Source: JAKCDU01 sp035551615 (GTDB lineage: Bacteria > Actinomycetota > Acidimicrobiia > Acidimicrobiales > Palsa-688). Taken from it: a DNA stretch of 64,000 bases. Of the stretch, positions 57,031 through 64,000 are shown piece by piece. The stretch covers positions 4,178 through 68,177 of the forward strand of contig DASZNC010000159.1 of NCBI GenBank assembly GCA_035551615.1. The letters run 5' to 3'. How positions within the stretch are numbered: the stretch's first letter is position 1; every line of letters begins with the position of its first letter. The position numbers and the translations under genes are program-made. Under the pieces are notes generated by a model. The model had not been told where the DNA came from and made no database searches. It saw only the letters and a program-made list of their open reading frames with translations.

Positions 57031-57698
57031 TCCATCTTCTTGCTGCCGTGGACGATCCGGACGTCGCCATCCACGCCTGCGATGGACTGGTGGCCATGAC
57101 GGTTGGAAAGGCGTGCTGCGTGGGCCGGCCCATCACCCAACCACCGGCACCCGACCTGGCCAGTCTCTGCCGTCACGACGCCGCCGTGGTCGAGCTCATG
57201 GCCGCATGTACCGTCGTCCCGTTCCGGTTCGGCACCGTCGTCACGGACCAGGCCGACCTGAAGGCCAAGCTGGCCGGACGGGCCGACCATCTGCCCTATC
57301 TGCTGGACCGGCTCCGCGGTCGGCGGGAGGTGGCATTCCGGGCCGGGCTGCAGAACGACCGATCGGCCCCGACGAGTCGGGTCGAGCCCGGTTCGAGCTA
57401 CCTCAGACGCCTGCACCAGCTATCCCGCGTGCCCGAGGCAATAACCACCCTCCACGACCGACTCTCGGAGTTGGTCGTGGAGGCCGTCGGCCAGTGGGAT
57501 GCGCAAGAGTCTCTGTTCAAGGGCTCCTACCTGGTGGAAGCTGCCGAGGTGCCCTCGTTCGCGGCAGCCGCGTCCCGCCTGGCCACGGCCCACGTATCGA
57601 CCGCCTCGGTCTCATTGACCGGCCCGTGGGCGCCTTACAGCTTCACCCAGCCTCCGGTAACCGGTCCTCGGGCCATCGCAGGAGCGGTTCGTGCCTGA
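57027..57698 (+). CDS. Gas vesicle protein GvpF/L, third paralogue
   Basis: 223 residues. A reduced GvpF/L: IHLLAAVDDPDVAIHACD, VELMAACTVVPFRFGTVVTD (the family box), REVAFRAGLQND, SLFKGSYLVEAAEVPSFAAA and the end SLTGPWAPYSFTQPPV. It lacks some of the N-terminal half compared with gvpF. Clusters of Streptomyces usually carry two F/L genes; here there are three. gvpK overlaps its end by 8 bases. Confidence 0.85.
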   Translation: MIHLLAAVDDPDVAIHACDGLVAMTVGKACCVGRPITQPPAPDLASLCRHDAAVVELMAACTVVPFRFGTVVTDQADLKAKLAGRADHLPYLLDRLRGRREVAFRAGLQNDRSAPTSRVEPGSSYLRRLHQLSRVPEAITTLHDRLSELVVEAVGQWDAQESLFKGSYLVEAAEVPSFAAAASRLATAHVSTASVSLTGPWAPYSFTQPPVTGPRAIAGAVRA

Positions 57699-58023
57699 CG
57701 CCGCCAGCCGGTTGCTGTGGCAGGCCGGTGACCTGCCCGCCGCCCGAATGCCGGCGCCGCGGGGCCGCATCGAGGCCGACCCGGAGAAGGTCGAACGCGG
57801 TCTGGCTCAACTGGTCCTGACCGTCGTCGAACTATTGCGGCAGCTCATGGAAAGGCAGGCGATCAGGAGGATGGACGGAGGCTCGCTGACAGAGGACCAG
57901 GAAGAGAAGATCGGTCTGGGTCTGATGCGGCTCGCCGAAAAGATGGATGACCTGAAAGCGCAATTCGGGCTCGAGGACGACGACTTGAACATCCACCTCG
58001 GCCCCCTCGGCGATCTTTTGTAA
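57691..58023 (+). CDS. gvpK: Gas vesicle protein GvpK
   Basis: 110 residues, GTG start. GvpK features: GRIEADPEKVERGLAQLVLT, VVELLRQLMERQAIRRMDGG, SLTEDQEEKIGLGLMRLAEK and MDDLKAQFGLEDDDLNIHLG ending GPLGDLL. A universal accessory protein needed for shell formation. Usually the last canonical gvp gene, as here. Confidence 0.92.
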   Translation: MPDAASRLLWQAGDLPAARMPAPRGRIEADPEKVERGLAQLVLTVVELLRQLMERQAIRRMDGGSLTEDQEEKIGLGLMRLAEKMDDLKAQFGLEDDDLNIHLGPLGDLL

Positions 58024-58043
58024 GCCGGAGAAAGGTAGAAGTA

Positions 58044-58301
58044 ATGGCTAGATCCAAATCAAAGGTTACAGCCGGGCCAACCGCCCTCGTAGCTGCCGCC
58101 GGCCGCCTCCCGGCCCGGTCCCCCAAGAAGAAGGGGCGGGTGGGCCTGGCTCCATCCGTTCATCTGCGATCGCGACGGCGCAGTACCCCTGACGTGATGA
58201 AGCTGGCCCGCACGGCCGCCGCCGCCGTCTCCGCCCTCACCGTCGTGTTGGACGTGGCGGCCCAGATGAACTCGATCAAGAACTCGCACCGGTCGGACTG
58301 A
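58044..58301 (+). CDS. Small basic protein after gvpK, unknown
   Basis: 85 residues. The basic N-terminal half (ARSKSKVTAGPTALVAAAGR, PARSPKKKGRVGLAP) is followed by HLRSRRRSTPDVMKLARTAA and one hydrophobic helix (AAVSALTVVLDVAAQM). GGAGAAAGGT lies before the ATG. No known family. Position in the unit (20 bases after gvpK, 12 before the next gene) suggests it belongs with the gas-vesicle genes. Confidence 0.6.
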   Translation: MARSKSKVTAGPTALVAAAGRLPARSPKKKGRVGLAPSVHLRSRRRSTPDVMKLARTAAAAVSALTVVLDVAAQMNSIKNSHRSD

Positions 58302-58313
58302 GAGAAAGAACCC

Positions 58314-58550
58314 ATGCCCGGAAACAGCCTCCGTCAGCAGTACTTCGACATGATCATGGATCAGGTTCGGTCGAATCGCTTTCCCAGCCCGACCATGCTG
58401 GATCGGATAGAACAGTCGGTCGGGGATCGGGACGCGGCCGAAGAGTACATTCGATCACTCATCGACAAACTCAGTGACGAGCGGTTTCCGAGCCCGGTGA
58501 TGCTCGACCGCCTCTCCGGCCTCCTGGATATCCTGGATTCCCGCCAGTAG
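58314..58550 (+). CDS. Small protein with duplicated RFPSPxMLDR motif
   Basis: 78 residues. Two similar blocks face each other: NRFPSPTMLDRIEQSV (residues ~21-36) and ERFPSPVMLDRLSGLL (~57-72). Both are flanked by helices (LRQQYFDMIMDQVRS and AAEEYIRSLIDKLSD). The RFPSPxMLDR repeat suggests two copies of one helix-loop-helix module. No family is recognised. It is the last gene of the gas-vesicle unit and directly follows a small basic protein, so a role in vesicle function is likely but unknown. Confidence 0.65.
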   Translation: MPGNSLRQQYFDMIMDQVRSNRFPSPTMLDRIEQSVGDRDAAEEYIRSLIDKLSDERFPSPVMLDRLSGLLDILDSRQ

Positions 58551-58586
58551 CGCACGCTCACGTTCACCCTCGCGGGAATCCCGGAG

Positions 58587-58946
58587 TTGATCGTCGTGGC
58601 CACGACTGCCGAAGTACGCGACCTGGCGCTGACGCTGCCCCGTTCATACGAGGCTCTGGTCAGGGACAACGTCAAATTCCGGGTGGGACGCCTCGTGTAC
58701 CTGGCCTTCTCCCGGGACGAGCAGACCATGGGATTCGCGTTCCCCAAGGAGGAGCGGGAAGGCCTGGTCGCGTCGGACCCGCAGACCTACTCCATGCCCA
58801 GCAAGGGCGACATGCGCTACAACTGGGTCCACGCCCGCATCGGTGCACTCGGCTCGGTCGAGATGCGCGAACTCGTCGTCCATGCCTGGACGATGGTGGT
58901 CCCGAAGCGGGTGGTCCAGGAGTACCTGGCTTCCGACTCCGGGTGA
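58587..58946 (+). CDS. MmcQ/YjbR-family protein
   Basis: 119 residues from TTG 58587; GTG 58596 (VATTAEVRDLALTLP) is equally possible and would shorten it by three. The MmcQ/YjbR fold resembles the CyaY and DNA-binding double-wing type: EVRDLALTLPRSYEALVRDN, VKFRVGRLVYLAFSRDEQTM, GFAFPKEEREGLVASDPQTY and VHARIGALGSVEMRELVVHA. Family members are mostly uncharacterised. It lies 36 bases after the small-protein gene, so it may be on the same transcript, but its content does not suggest gas vesicles. Confidence 0.75.
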   Translation: MIVVATTAEVRDLALTLPRSYEALVRDNVKFRVGRLVYLAFSRDEQTMGFAFPKEEREGLVASDPQTYSMPSKGDMRYNWVHARIGALGSVEMRELVVHAWTMVVPKRVVQEYLASDSG

Positions 58947-58956
58947 GCGGAATCCG

Positions 58957-59196
58957 CTACCGGCTGGGCTGGGGCACGTGACAGGCGCCCACCTTCGGAT
59001 TTGCCCCGGCATAGTTCAGCGGGCCGGCCAGGATGGTCACGACCACTGTGCCGGCGTGAGAGCAGTTTGCCGCACCGCTCTCGAAGTAGTGCCGCTGGGC
59101 GGCGGCGATGGCGCCGATGGCAAACCAAATAACCAGTAGAACCACCAAGATGCGTGGGCCAAATCCAGACGTGGTGCGTGCGCCTCGGGCGTACAT
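58957..59196 (-). CDS. Small single-span membrane or secreted protein
   Basis: 79 residues from ATG 59196 with AAGGAG a few bases upstream. A basic N-terminus (MYARGARTTSGFGPR) precedes one hydrophobic segment (ILVVLLVIWFAIGAIAAAQR). A small extracytoplasmic part with two Cys (NCSHAGTVVVTILAGPLNYA, VGACHVPQPSR) follows. Longer frames on this strand run through unrelated sequence. Function unknown. Convergent with the YjbR-like gene. Confidence 0.65.
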   Translation of the reverse strand: MYARGARTTSGFGPRILVVLLVIWFAIGAIAAAQRHYFESGAANCSHAGTVVVTILAGPLNYAGANPKVGACHVPQPSR

Positions 59197-59407
59197 ATGG
59201 ACTCCTTTGGGCTTTGGTGCTGCGATACGTGTGCGGGTCGGCTGTGGGGAGCGGATCTGCGCGCTGTCACGGAGAGGAATACCCAGGCACCGGCGGCGAA
59301 ATGCGTAGCCGCCGGCCGGGCCGCCGCCATCGGCTGGCACGGGCGCATGCCCCGGTGGATAGAGTCGCTGACGACCGGATAGCTGACCGCACCAAAAGGG
59401 GAAATCG

Positions 59408-60446
59408 ATGGCGAATGACCTCATTGCCCACGATCCGAGGATCGACCCGCGCATAAAGGCCATATTCGCGGCCATCGACCTGCCGCCATCGCCCGGCGAT
59501 GTCTCGGATCGTGACGTCCTGCTCAAGGAGGCCTCGTCGGAGGAGGCACGGGCGGCCCGAGCCATGCTCAAGAGCTTCATGGACGCAGTGGACTCCGAGG
59601 AGGTCGCGCCGAGCGCCGGTCTGGAGATCACAGAACACCGGATCACCTCGAAGCCGGACGGTAACCAGATCAACCTGCGCCTGATCCGTCCCGTCGGGAT
59701 CGAGCCGGCCCCCTGCGTCTATTACATCCACGGCGGTGGCATGGCTGCGATGTCCTGTGACGACGGCAACTACCGCGCCTGGGGGCGCATCATCGCCAAC
59801 CAGGGCGTTGCGGTGGCCATGGTCGACTTCCGTAACAGCGTGAGCCCCTCGTCCGTTCCCGAGGTGGCGCCCTTCCCGGCCGGACTCAACGACTGCCTCT
59901 CCGGCCTGGAGTGGATCTCATCCGAGGCGGAATCGCTCGGCATCGACCGGGAACGGATCATCGTGGCCGGGGAGAGCGGCGGGGGGAATCTGACGCTGGC
60001 GACCGGGCTCAAAGCTCAAGCGGGACGGGAAGCTGGATCTCGTCAAGGGCTTGTTCGCCTTGTGCCCGTACATCGCCGGTTCGTGGCCGCGCGCCGACCT
60101 GCCGTCGTCGACCGAGAACAACGGGATCCTCCTCGACCTGCACAACAACCGGGGAGCGATGGGATACGGGATCGAGGAGTTCGAGAACCGCAACCCGTTG
60201 GCCTGGCCCTTGTTCGCCACGATCGAGGACGTCGCCGGGCTGGTCCCCACTGTCATCAGCGTCAACGAGTGTGATCCCCTGCGCGACGAAGGCATCGAGT
60301 TCTACCGGTTGCTGATGCGCGCCGGCGTGCAGGCGTCGTGCCGTCAGGTGATGGGCACCATCCATGGCATCGAAGGTCTGCCCATCGCCTGCCCGGACAT
60401 CAGCCGGGCCACCGCCAGCGCCATCGCATCTTTCGCGAGGGATTGA
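59408..60446 (+). pseudogene. Alpha/beta hydrolase (HSL family) gene with a one-base frameshift
   Basis: Frame one runs from ATG 59408 and shows an HSL-type esterase: PCVYYIHGGGMAAMSCDDGN (oxyanion HGGG), VAMVDFRNSVSPSSVPEVAP and RIIVAGESGGGNLTLATGLK with the nucleophile Ser (GESGG). After codon AAA at 60011-60013 the family sequence continues in another frame (CTC at 60015 onward): LKRDGKLDLVKGLFALCPYI, VISVNECDPLRDEGIEFYRL with the Asp, and MGTIHGIEGLPIACPD with the His, ending at 60446. One extra G at about 60014 explains everything. Without it the enzyme would have 345 residues and a full triad. Either a sequencing slip or a recent inactivation. Confidence 0.8.
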
Positions 60447-60459
60447 CCGACGGAACGGG

Positions 60460-61278
60460 TCACCCGACGCGGGCCGCCTGCCCGCCGTCGACCGGTAGGA
60501 CCACGCCGGTGATGAAGTCGGCCTCGTCCGAGTGGAGGAACAGGCTGGCGTAGGCGACATCCCACGCCGTCCCCATCTTCCGCCGCAGTGGCACCATCTG
60601 ATTCCGGAACGCCCTGAGTTCTTCCGGGTCGACACCCCGGGCTTCACTCGTGCCCTCGATGGCCATGGGCGTATCCATCAACCCCGGCATGATCGTATTG
60701 ACCCTTACACCGTGACGGGCGTTGGCCATGGCAAGTGACTGTCCCAAGGCGTTCATGCCCGCCTTCGAGACCTTGTAGGCGGTCAGAGGAGTGGACGCAA
60801 CGGCGGCCAGCGACGACACGTTCACTACGCTCCCACTCCCCTGCTCCTTCATGATGGGTACCACCGCCTGGCAGGAGAACAGGCACCCCTTCAGGTTGAC
60901 GTTCATGATCCGGTCGAAGGCCTCCTCGGTCAGTCGTAGCGGATCGGCATCGCCGGTGCCGATACCGACGTTGTTCTGCAACAGATCGATTCGCCCGAAC
61001 GACGCAACACAGGCCGAGGCGAAGGCGTCGCAGTCGGCCCGATTCGTCCAGTCCCCGACCACCGACCGGGCCTCCCCTCCTTCGGCCCGGATCAACTCCT
61101 CGGTCTCCTTGGCCGAATCCAGATGCCGGTCGACGAGCAGCACCTTGGCCCCTTCGCGGGCGAACAGGAGGGCGGCGGCCCGCCCGTTTCCAACCGTCTC
61201 GCCGGCGGTCTGCCCGGCCCCGACGACGATGCCCACCTTGCCCTCGAGTCGCTGTGTCACGTACGCAAGAGTAGGCAA
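60460..61278 (-). CDS. Short-chain dehydrogenase/reductase
   Basis: 272 residues, classical SDR with an expanded cofactor loop: VGIVVGAGQTAGETVGNGRA has extra residues between the glycines compared with TGxxxGIG. DWTNRADCDAFASACVASFG, LQNNVGIGTGDADPLRLTEE (NNVG), VVNVSSLAAVASTPLTAYKV with Ser and YKVSK (Tyr, Lys), and VDGGQAARVG at the end are present. Similar proteins with this loop act on alcohols or CoA esters in actinobacteria. Substrate unknown. Convergent with the hydrolase gene by 13 bases. Confidence 0.85.
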   Translation of the reverse strand: MPTLAYVTQRLEGKVGIVVGAGQTAGETVGNGRAAALLFAREGAKVLLVDRHLDSAKETEELIRAEGGEARSVVGDWTNRADCDAFASACVASFGRIDLLQNNVGIGTGDADPLRLTEEAFDRIMNVNLKGCLFSCQAVVPIMKEQGSGSVVNVSSLAAVASTPLTAYKVSKAGMNALGQSLAMANARHGVRVNTIMPGLMDTPMAIEGTSEARGVDPEELRAFRNQMVPLRRKMGTAWDVAYASLFLHSDEADFITGVVLPVDGGQAARVG

Positions 61279-61396
61279 GGTGGGTGATCGGAGCGGCCCG
61301 GGCGCCGCTCCCGACCATTCTTGACAGTGCGTCCTGGTCGCACTAGCCCTAGATGGGCGTATCGACGTCCACCGACGTCAACGAGACCGTCCAGAT

Positions 61397-62410
61397 ATGG
61401 GGGAACGAGTGCCTTTGCCTGCCGGGTCCGACAACCGCCACCAGCTACCCGACTACGACGAACTGCCGGTGGTCGACGGCCGACCGGCGGGCTCCTCGTG
61501 GGGGCTGTGGGGCGAATCCGACGCCCTGGGCTGCCTCAACCTACTGACCCCGGAGCGAACCGTCGAAGCGGCCTCATTGATCCGCAAGGGCGCCGCCTTT
61601 GCCCTCAACTGGGATATGACGCTTCCCGATCCGCCTCTGTTCGATCGGGCCAAATTCACCCACTCGGTCAACTGGCTGGCCAACGAGGTGGGCCATGACG
61701 ACGAACTCTCCGGTTGGAATACGCAGAGCTCCAGCCAGTGGGATGGCTTCCGCCACATCAAACATCCGATCCATGGCTTCTACAACGGGCTGGACGATGA
61801 GACCCACGGGATCCATCACTGGGCGGGGCGTGGTTTGGCCGGGCGCGCCGTGCTGGCCGACGTGGGCCGGTGGCGGGAGGCGCAGGGCCGGCCCTTGACC
61901 ATGAACGCTTCCGACCCCGTGGAACCGGATGAGCTCCTGGCCACGTTGGCGGCGCAGGGCACCGAGGTTGTTCCCGGCGACCTGCTACTCGTCCGCTTCG
62001 GATGGGTCGGCTGGTACCGGACCCTCTCCGCCACTGATCGGGAGGCCCTGGCCAAGGACCTCAGCTCACCCGGGCTGCGGCCGGGACAAGCTACGGCCCG
62101 GGTGTTGTGGAATCTGCACATCGCCGCAGTCGCCGCCGACAACCCGGCGCTCGAGGTGTGGCCACCGGGGTCGACCGCCACACCTGAGGTGCTGCAGGCG
62201 GCGCTGGCCGACGCGACCAAGTTGCCCGAGATATTCGTCCACTTCTCTCTGCTGCCGTTGCTCGGCCTGCCGATCGGTGAGATGTGGAATCTCGAAGAGC
62301 TAGCGGAGGACTGTGCTGCTGATGGCGTGTACGAGCTCTTCTTCACCTCCGCCCCGCTCAATCTGCCGGCGGGAGTGGCGTCTCCGCCCAACGCCATCGC
62401 ATTCAAGTAA
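61397..62410 (+). CDS. Cyclase-family metal-dependent hydrolase
   Basis: 337 residues from ATG 61397; GTG 61409 (PLPAGSDNRHQLPDYDELPV) could also serve, with GGGGGA before it. Family of the kynurenine-formamidase-like cyclases (PF04199-type): SSWGLWGESDALGCLNLLTP, WNTQSSSQWDGFRHIKHPIH with the metal-binding WDGFRH cluster, HHWAGRGLAGRAVLADVGRW, PGDLLLVRFGWVGWYRTL and IHFSLLPLLGLPIGEMWNLE-like VHFSLLPLLGLP. These enzymes hydrolyse cyclic amides or esters; the long form with an added N-terminus is common in actinobacteria and fungi. Substrate unknown. Confidence 0.8.
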   Translation: MGERVPLPAGSDNRHQLPDYDELPVVDGRPAGSSWGLWGESDALGCLNLLTPERTVEAASLIRKGAAFALNWDMTLPDPPLFDRAKFTHSVNWLANEVGHDDELSGWNTQSSSQWDGFRHIKHPIHGFYNGLDDETHGIHHWAGRGLAGRAVLADVGRWREAQGRPLTMNASDPVEPDELLATLAAQGTEVVPGDLLLVRFGWVGWYRTLSATDREALAKDLSSPGLRPGQATARVLWNLHIAAVAADNPALEVWPPGSTATPEVLQAALADATKLPEIFVHFSLLPLLGLPIGEMWNLEELAEDCAADGVYELFFTSAPLNLPAGVASPPNAIAFK

Positions 62411-62440
62411 CCGGCTGGCAGTGCGGCCGGAAACGGCGCC

Positions 62441-62935
62441 ATGGCCCGGGTGAGACGCCTCAGATCATTCCTGCCGGACCGGAACCTGTATTCCGCCGGG
62501 GCATTGATAGCGGCCGTGATGGCCTCGGCGTTCTTCGTCGCCATCCTGCTCAGCCCGGGCGCCTGGCAATGGTGGAACGCCGTCGCTGTCCACGGAAACG
62601 AACAGAGCGGCGTGGTGTCGTACACCTATCGGGGCCATAACTACAGCCTTGATGACACCAACTCGATGGCGACCAGGACCCGCACCGTCTACCTGAACCC
62701 GGATGATCCCAGCGCCGCGGTGCTGAACATCGAGGTGGCCCGGATCTCGGACTCGGTGATCACCGGAGGACTGTATCTGGTGGCCCTCGGATTCCTCGTC
62801 GCCGCCGTTCGACGACGTCGGACCCGTGATCGTCGCAGCCGGGGCGACCACAGTGACCGATTCGGTGGCGGGATCGATCCGGAGTTCGTGCAGCGCATCA
62901 TCTCGTCACGAACCGATAGGCCTTCCCGGGGCTGA
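62441..62935 (+). CDS. Membrane protein, unknown (DUF3592-like)
   Basis: 164 residues. A first membrane helix (YSAGALIAAVMASAFFVAIL) is followed by an outer part with VHGNEQSGVVSYTYRGHNYS, LDDTNSMATRTRTVYLNP and DDPSAAVLNIEVA, then a second helix (ITGGLYLVALGFLVAAVRRR) and a basic tail. The pattern resembles DUF3592-type proteins, which have a similar extracytoplasmic beta segment ending in YxPxxPxxA. Function unknown. Its last 30 bases overlap the convergent K+-channel gene. Confidence 0.6.
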   Translation: MARVRRLRSFLPDRNLYSAGALIAAVMASAFFVAILLSPGAWQWWNAVAVHGNEQSGVVSYTYRGHNYSLDDTNSMATRTRTVYLNPDDPSAAVLNIEVARISDSVITGGLYLVALGFLVAAVRRRRTRDRRSRGDHSDRFGGGIDPEFVQRIISSRTDRPSRG

Positions 62936-63328
62936 GGTCTCGGTGCCGGTGCCAGGGGCTCCGACGCGGGGCCGACTGCCCTCCTCCGGCAGGTCGGGGA
63001 TGTCCGGGTGATGAAGGATGATGTGATCGAGGCGGCGGCGCAGGTGCCCTGCCTCGCGACTCACGTGGTTGGCCGTCAGAATCGTCGTGAACAGGGAGAA
63101 CGTGGCGGCGAACAGCGGGATCACCGTCAGCATGACGATCACGGCGATCAGCTTCCCGAGCGCGTGGTGGGGCGTGACATCCCCGTAGCCGACCGTCGTC
63201 GCCGTGGCCACCGACCAGTAGAACCCGTCGCCCACCGAGACATGCTCGACCGCCGCGAAGCTCAAGGCGGCGATGACGTCCAGCCCGACGGCCGCCAGGA
63301 TGGTGAAGTACGCGAACTTCTTGTTCAT
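62906..63328 (-). CDS. Two-helix potassium channel (ion_trans_2 type)
   Basis: 140 residues from ATG 63328, which forms ATGA with the upstream gene. Two membrane helices (YFTILAAVGLDVIAALSFAA and LGKLIAVIVMLTVIPLFAAT) flank the pore loop GFYWSVATATTVGYGDVTPH with the K+ selectivity filter TVGYGD at residues 45-50. A short cytosolic tail (HLRRRLDHIILHHPDIPDLP) follows. Four subunits should form a KcsA-like pore. No RCK or cyclic-nucleotide domain is attached. Coupled translation with the preceding membrane protein gene. Confidence 0.88.
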   Translation of the reverse strand: MNKKFAYFTILAAVGLDVIAALSFAAVEHVSVGDGFYWSVATATTVGYGDVTPHHALGKLIAVIVMLTVIPLFAATFSLFTTILTANHVSREAGHLRRRLDHIILHHPDIPDLPEEGSRPRVGAPGTGTETSAPGRPIGS

Positions 63329-63708
63329 GGCGTGACCGGGGCGGCCGGATCGCATTCGGATTGGCGCGCCTGCTGCTCAGCCCAAGCCTGGTCAATGTGA
63401 TGCTGTTCGATCCGCTTGGGGCCGACCCCGGGATGATGTTTGTGGCACACCTTGCGGCTGATTCCGTCATCACCGGTGATCTCGTGGTGCCACAGTCGCC
63501 AGCACCGATGCACGGCGCAGTTGTGCTTACGGAATATGGCCAGGGCGGCAAACGGAATGCTGAGCAGCGTCAGGTCGGCGACCCATCCTGACCACGACAG
63601 GTATATGGGCCCGGATCCGTTGTCTATGCCGAGGGCGTGGGCCAGCCAGTGCCAACTGGTCGCATGATGAGACGTAGCGAGTATGTACACCGGCAGTAAG
63701 CCTGCCAC
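63325..63708 (-). CDS. Small His/Cys-rich membrane protein, unknown
   Basis: 127 residues, GTG start. Two hydrophobic segments (MAGLLPVYILATSHHATSWH partly, and GWVADLTLLSIPFAALAIF) are followed by a cytosolic His/Cys-rich part: KHNCAVHRCWRLWHHEI and KVCHKHHPGVGPKRIEQHHI. The Cys and His spacing could bind a metal, for example zinc. Similar small proteins are seen in actinobacteria and some phage genomes without known function. Its stop overlaps the channel start, so the two are coexpressed. Confidence 0.6.
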   Translation of the reverse strand: MAGLLPVYILATSHHATSWHWLAHALGIDNGSGPIYLSWSGWVADLTLLSIPFAALAIFRKHNCAVHRCWRLWHHEITGDDGISRKVCHKHHPGVGPKRIEQHHIDQAWAEQQARQSECDPAAPVTP

Positions 63709-63743
63709 GACCGATCGAAGCGCACGTGGATCATCGATATGGG

Positions 63744-64000
63744 CTAGGAGCCGGTCGGCGCCGCCCGTCCGGCCCGTCCGAACGCCGGCGGTTTCTGGAT
63801 CGGGGCGGTCACGGTCAACTTTCGAGACGGCCGGTCCGCTCCGGGGACTTCGTGGGAGACGGAGAACTCCCCAGTGGCGGCGCCCTTCGCCAGCTCTATC
63901 GTCACCGTGCGCTCCCGGCTGTCATTCTGATCCAGGGACAGGTCGGTGAGCGTGACTTCATGGTTTCCCGCTGCGTCCGACCAGGAGACTCTCGCCCTTT
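63744..64000 (-). CDS. C-terminal end of an unknown protein (5' end outside window)
   Basis: Open reading frame on the minus strand from the window edge to a TAG at 63744-63746, with about 85 residues visible: RVSWSDAAGNHEVTLTDLSL, RERTVTIELAKGAATGEFSV, SHEVPGADRPSRKLTVTAPI, ending GRAAPTGS. The alternating polar/hydrophobic strands suggest a beta-sandwich surface or secreted domain, with a Pro/Gly/Arg tail. No family is identified. The codon pattern fits neighbouring genes, so it is probably genuine. Confidence 0.5.
   Translation of the reverse strand, partial: RARVSWSDAAGNHEVTLTDLSLDQNDSRERTVTIELAKGAATGEFSVSHEVPGADRPSRKLTVTAPIQKPPAFGRAGRAAPTGS

Noticed and set aside
61397..62410. Cyclase-family protein as kynurenine formamidase working with kynA
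   Set aside because: It is about 11 kb away, of the longer family type, and shows no operon link; the substrate is left open.
1..64000. Insertion sequences, prophage modules, CRISPR-Cas or toxin-antitoxin systems
   Set aside because: Apart from the integrase relic at 8763-9123, no transposase, phage structural gene, cas gene or recognisable toxin-antitoxin pair was found.

Overview
The window is high-GC, densely packed bacterial DNA. Operons are tight and many genes overlap by 4 bases (ATGA or GTGA). It most likely comes from an actinobacterium. The evidence is a BldD-type regulator, a C-terminal LAFTG sortase signal typical of class E sortases, a mycobacterium-like steroid ring-degradation operon (echA20, ipdA, ipdB, ipdC), an actinobacterial gas-vesicle gene set (gvpO, gvpG, gvpJ, gvpL, gvpS, gvpK) and GTG/TTG/possible CTG starts. 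A lineage such as Acidimicrobiia would fit, but that is inference.

Region 1 (1-15.6 kb) is mostly housekeeping. It holds the end of lgt, two divergent citrate synthases (one with a DNA-binding head) around a palindromic operator, an aminotransferase-V/DinB pair, and a Thr-rich wall protein with a LAFTG tail. A frameshifted secreted protein follows, then a 37-residue acidic ORF, an integrase relic beside tRNA-Cys, a Ca2+/H+ antiporter, the glycogen debranching enzyme GlgX, a BldD-like regulator, an MBL-fold hydrolase, a pirin and a MerR+TetR double-headed regulator.

Region 2 (15.6-25.6 kb) is a complete hopanoid operon: hpnC-hpnD-hpnE-polyprenyl synthase-shc-[hpnG::ispH fusion]-hpnH-hpnO. Prenyl diphosphates become squalene (HpnCDE), then hopene (Shc), then adenosylhopane (HpnH), which is trimmed (HpnG) and aminated (HpnO). 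The IspH half of the fusion feeds isoprenoid precursors. Next come infA (apparently with a CTG start) and a large SNF2-family helicase.

Region 3 (30-45.5 kb) is a steroid catabolic cluster. The minus strand carries an amidohydrolase, an acyl-CoA synthetase, a SnoaL-like protein, an enoyl-CoA hydratase, a CYP125-like P450, an SDR, two paired acyl-CoA dehydrogenases and an epimerase-type SDR. The plus strand carries a KstR-like TetR regulator followed by echA20-ipdA-ipdB-DUF35-Ltp thiolase-ipdC. A near-perfect KstR-type operator lies before the acyl-CoA dehydrogenases.

Region 4 (45-50.8 kb) is mixed: a PPOX protein, a LysR-HTH/GAF fusion, two VOC proteins, a DinB-MOSC fusion, a HAD phosphatase and tryptophan 2,3-dioxygenase.

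Region 5 (50.9-58.6 kb) is a gas-vesicle operon of about 16 genes. It is unusual in opening with two SRPBCC proteins (one with a basic repetitive tail), in having a second GvpA with a long Asp-rich tail, and in carrying DUF378-like and YtxH-like genes, three GvpF/L paralogues and small end genes. A possible stress-sigma promoter precedes it.

Region 6 (58.6-64 kb) has a YjbR-like protein, a frameshifted alpha/beta hydrolase, an SDR, a cyclase-family hydrolase, a small K+ channel and membrane proteins. It ends in a truncated gene.
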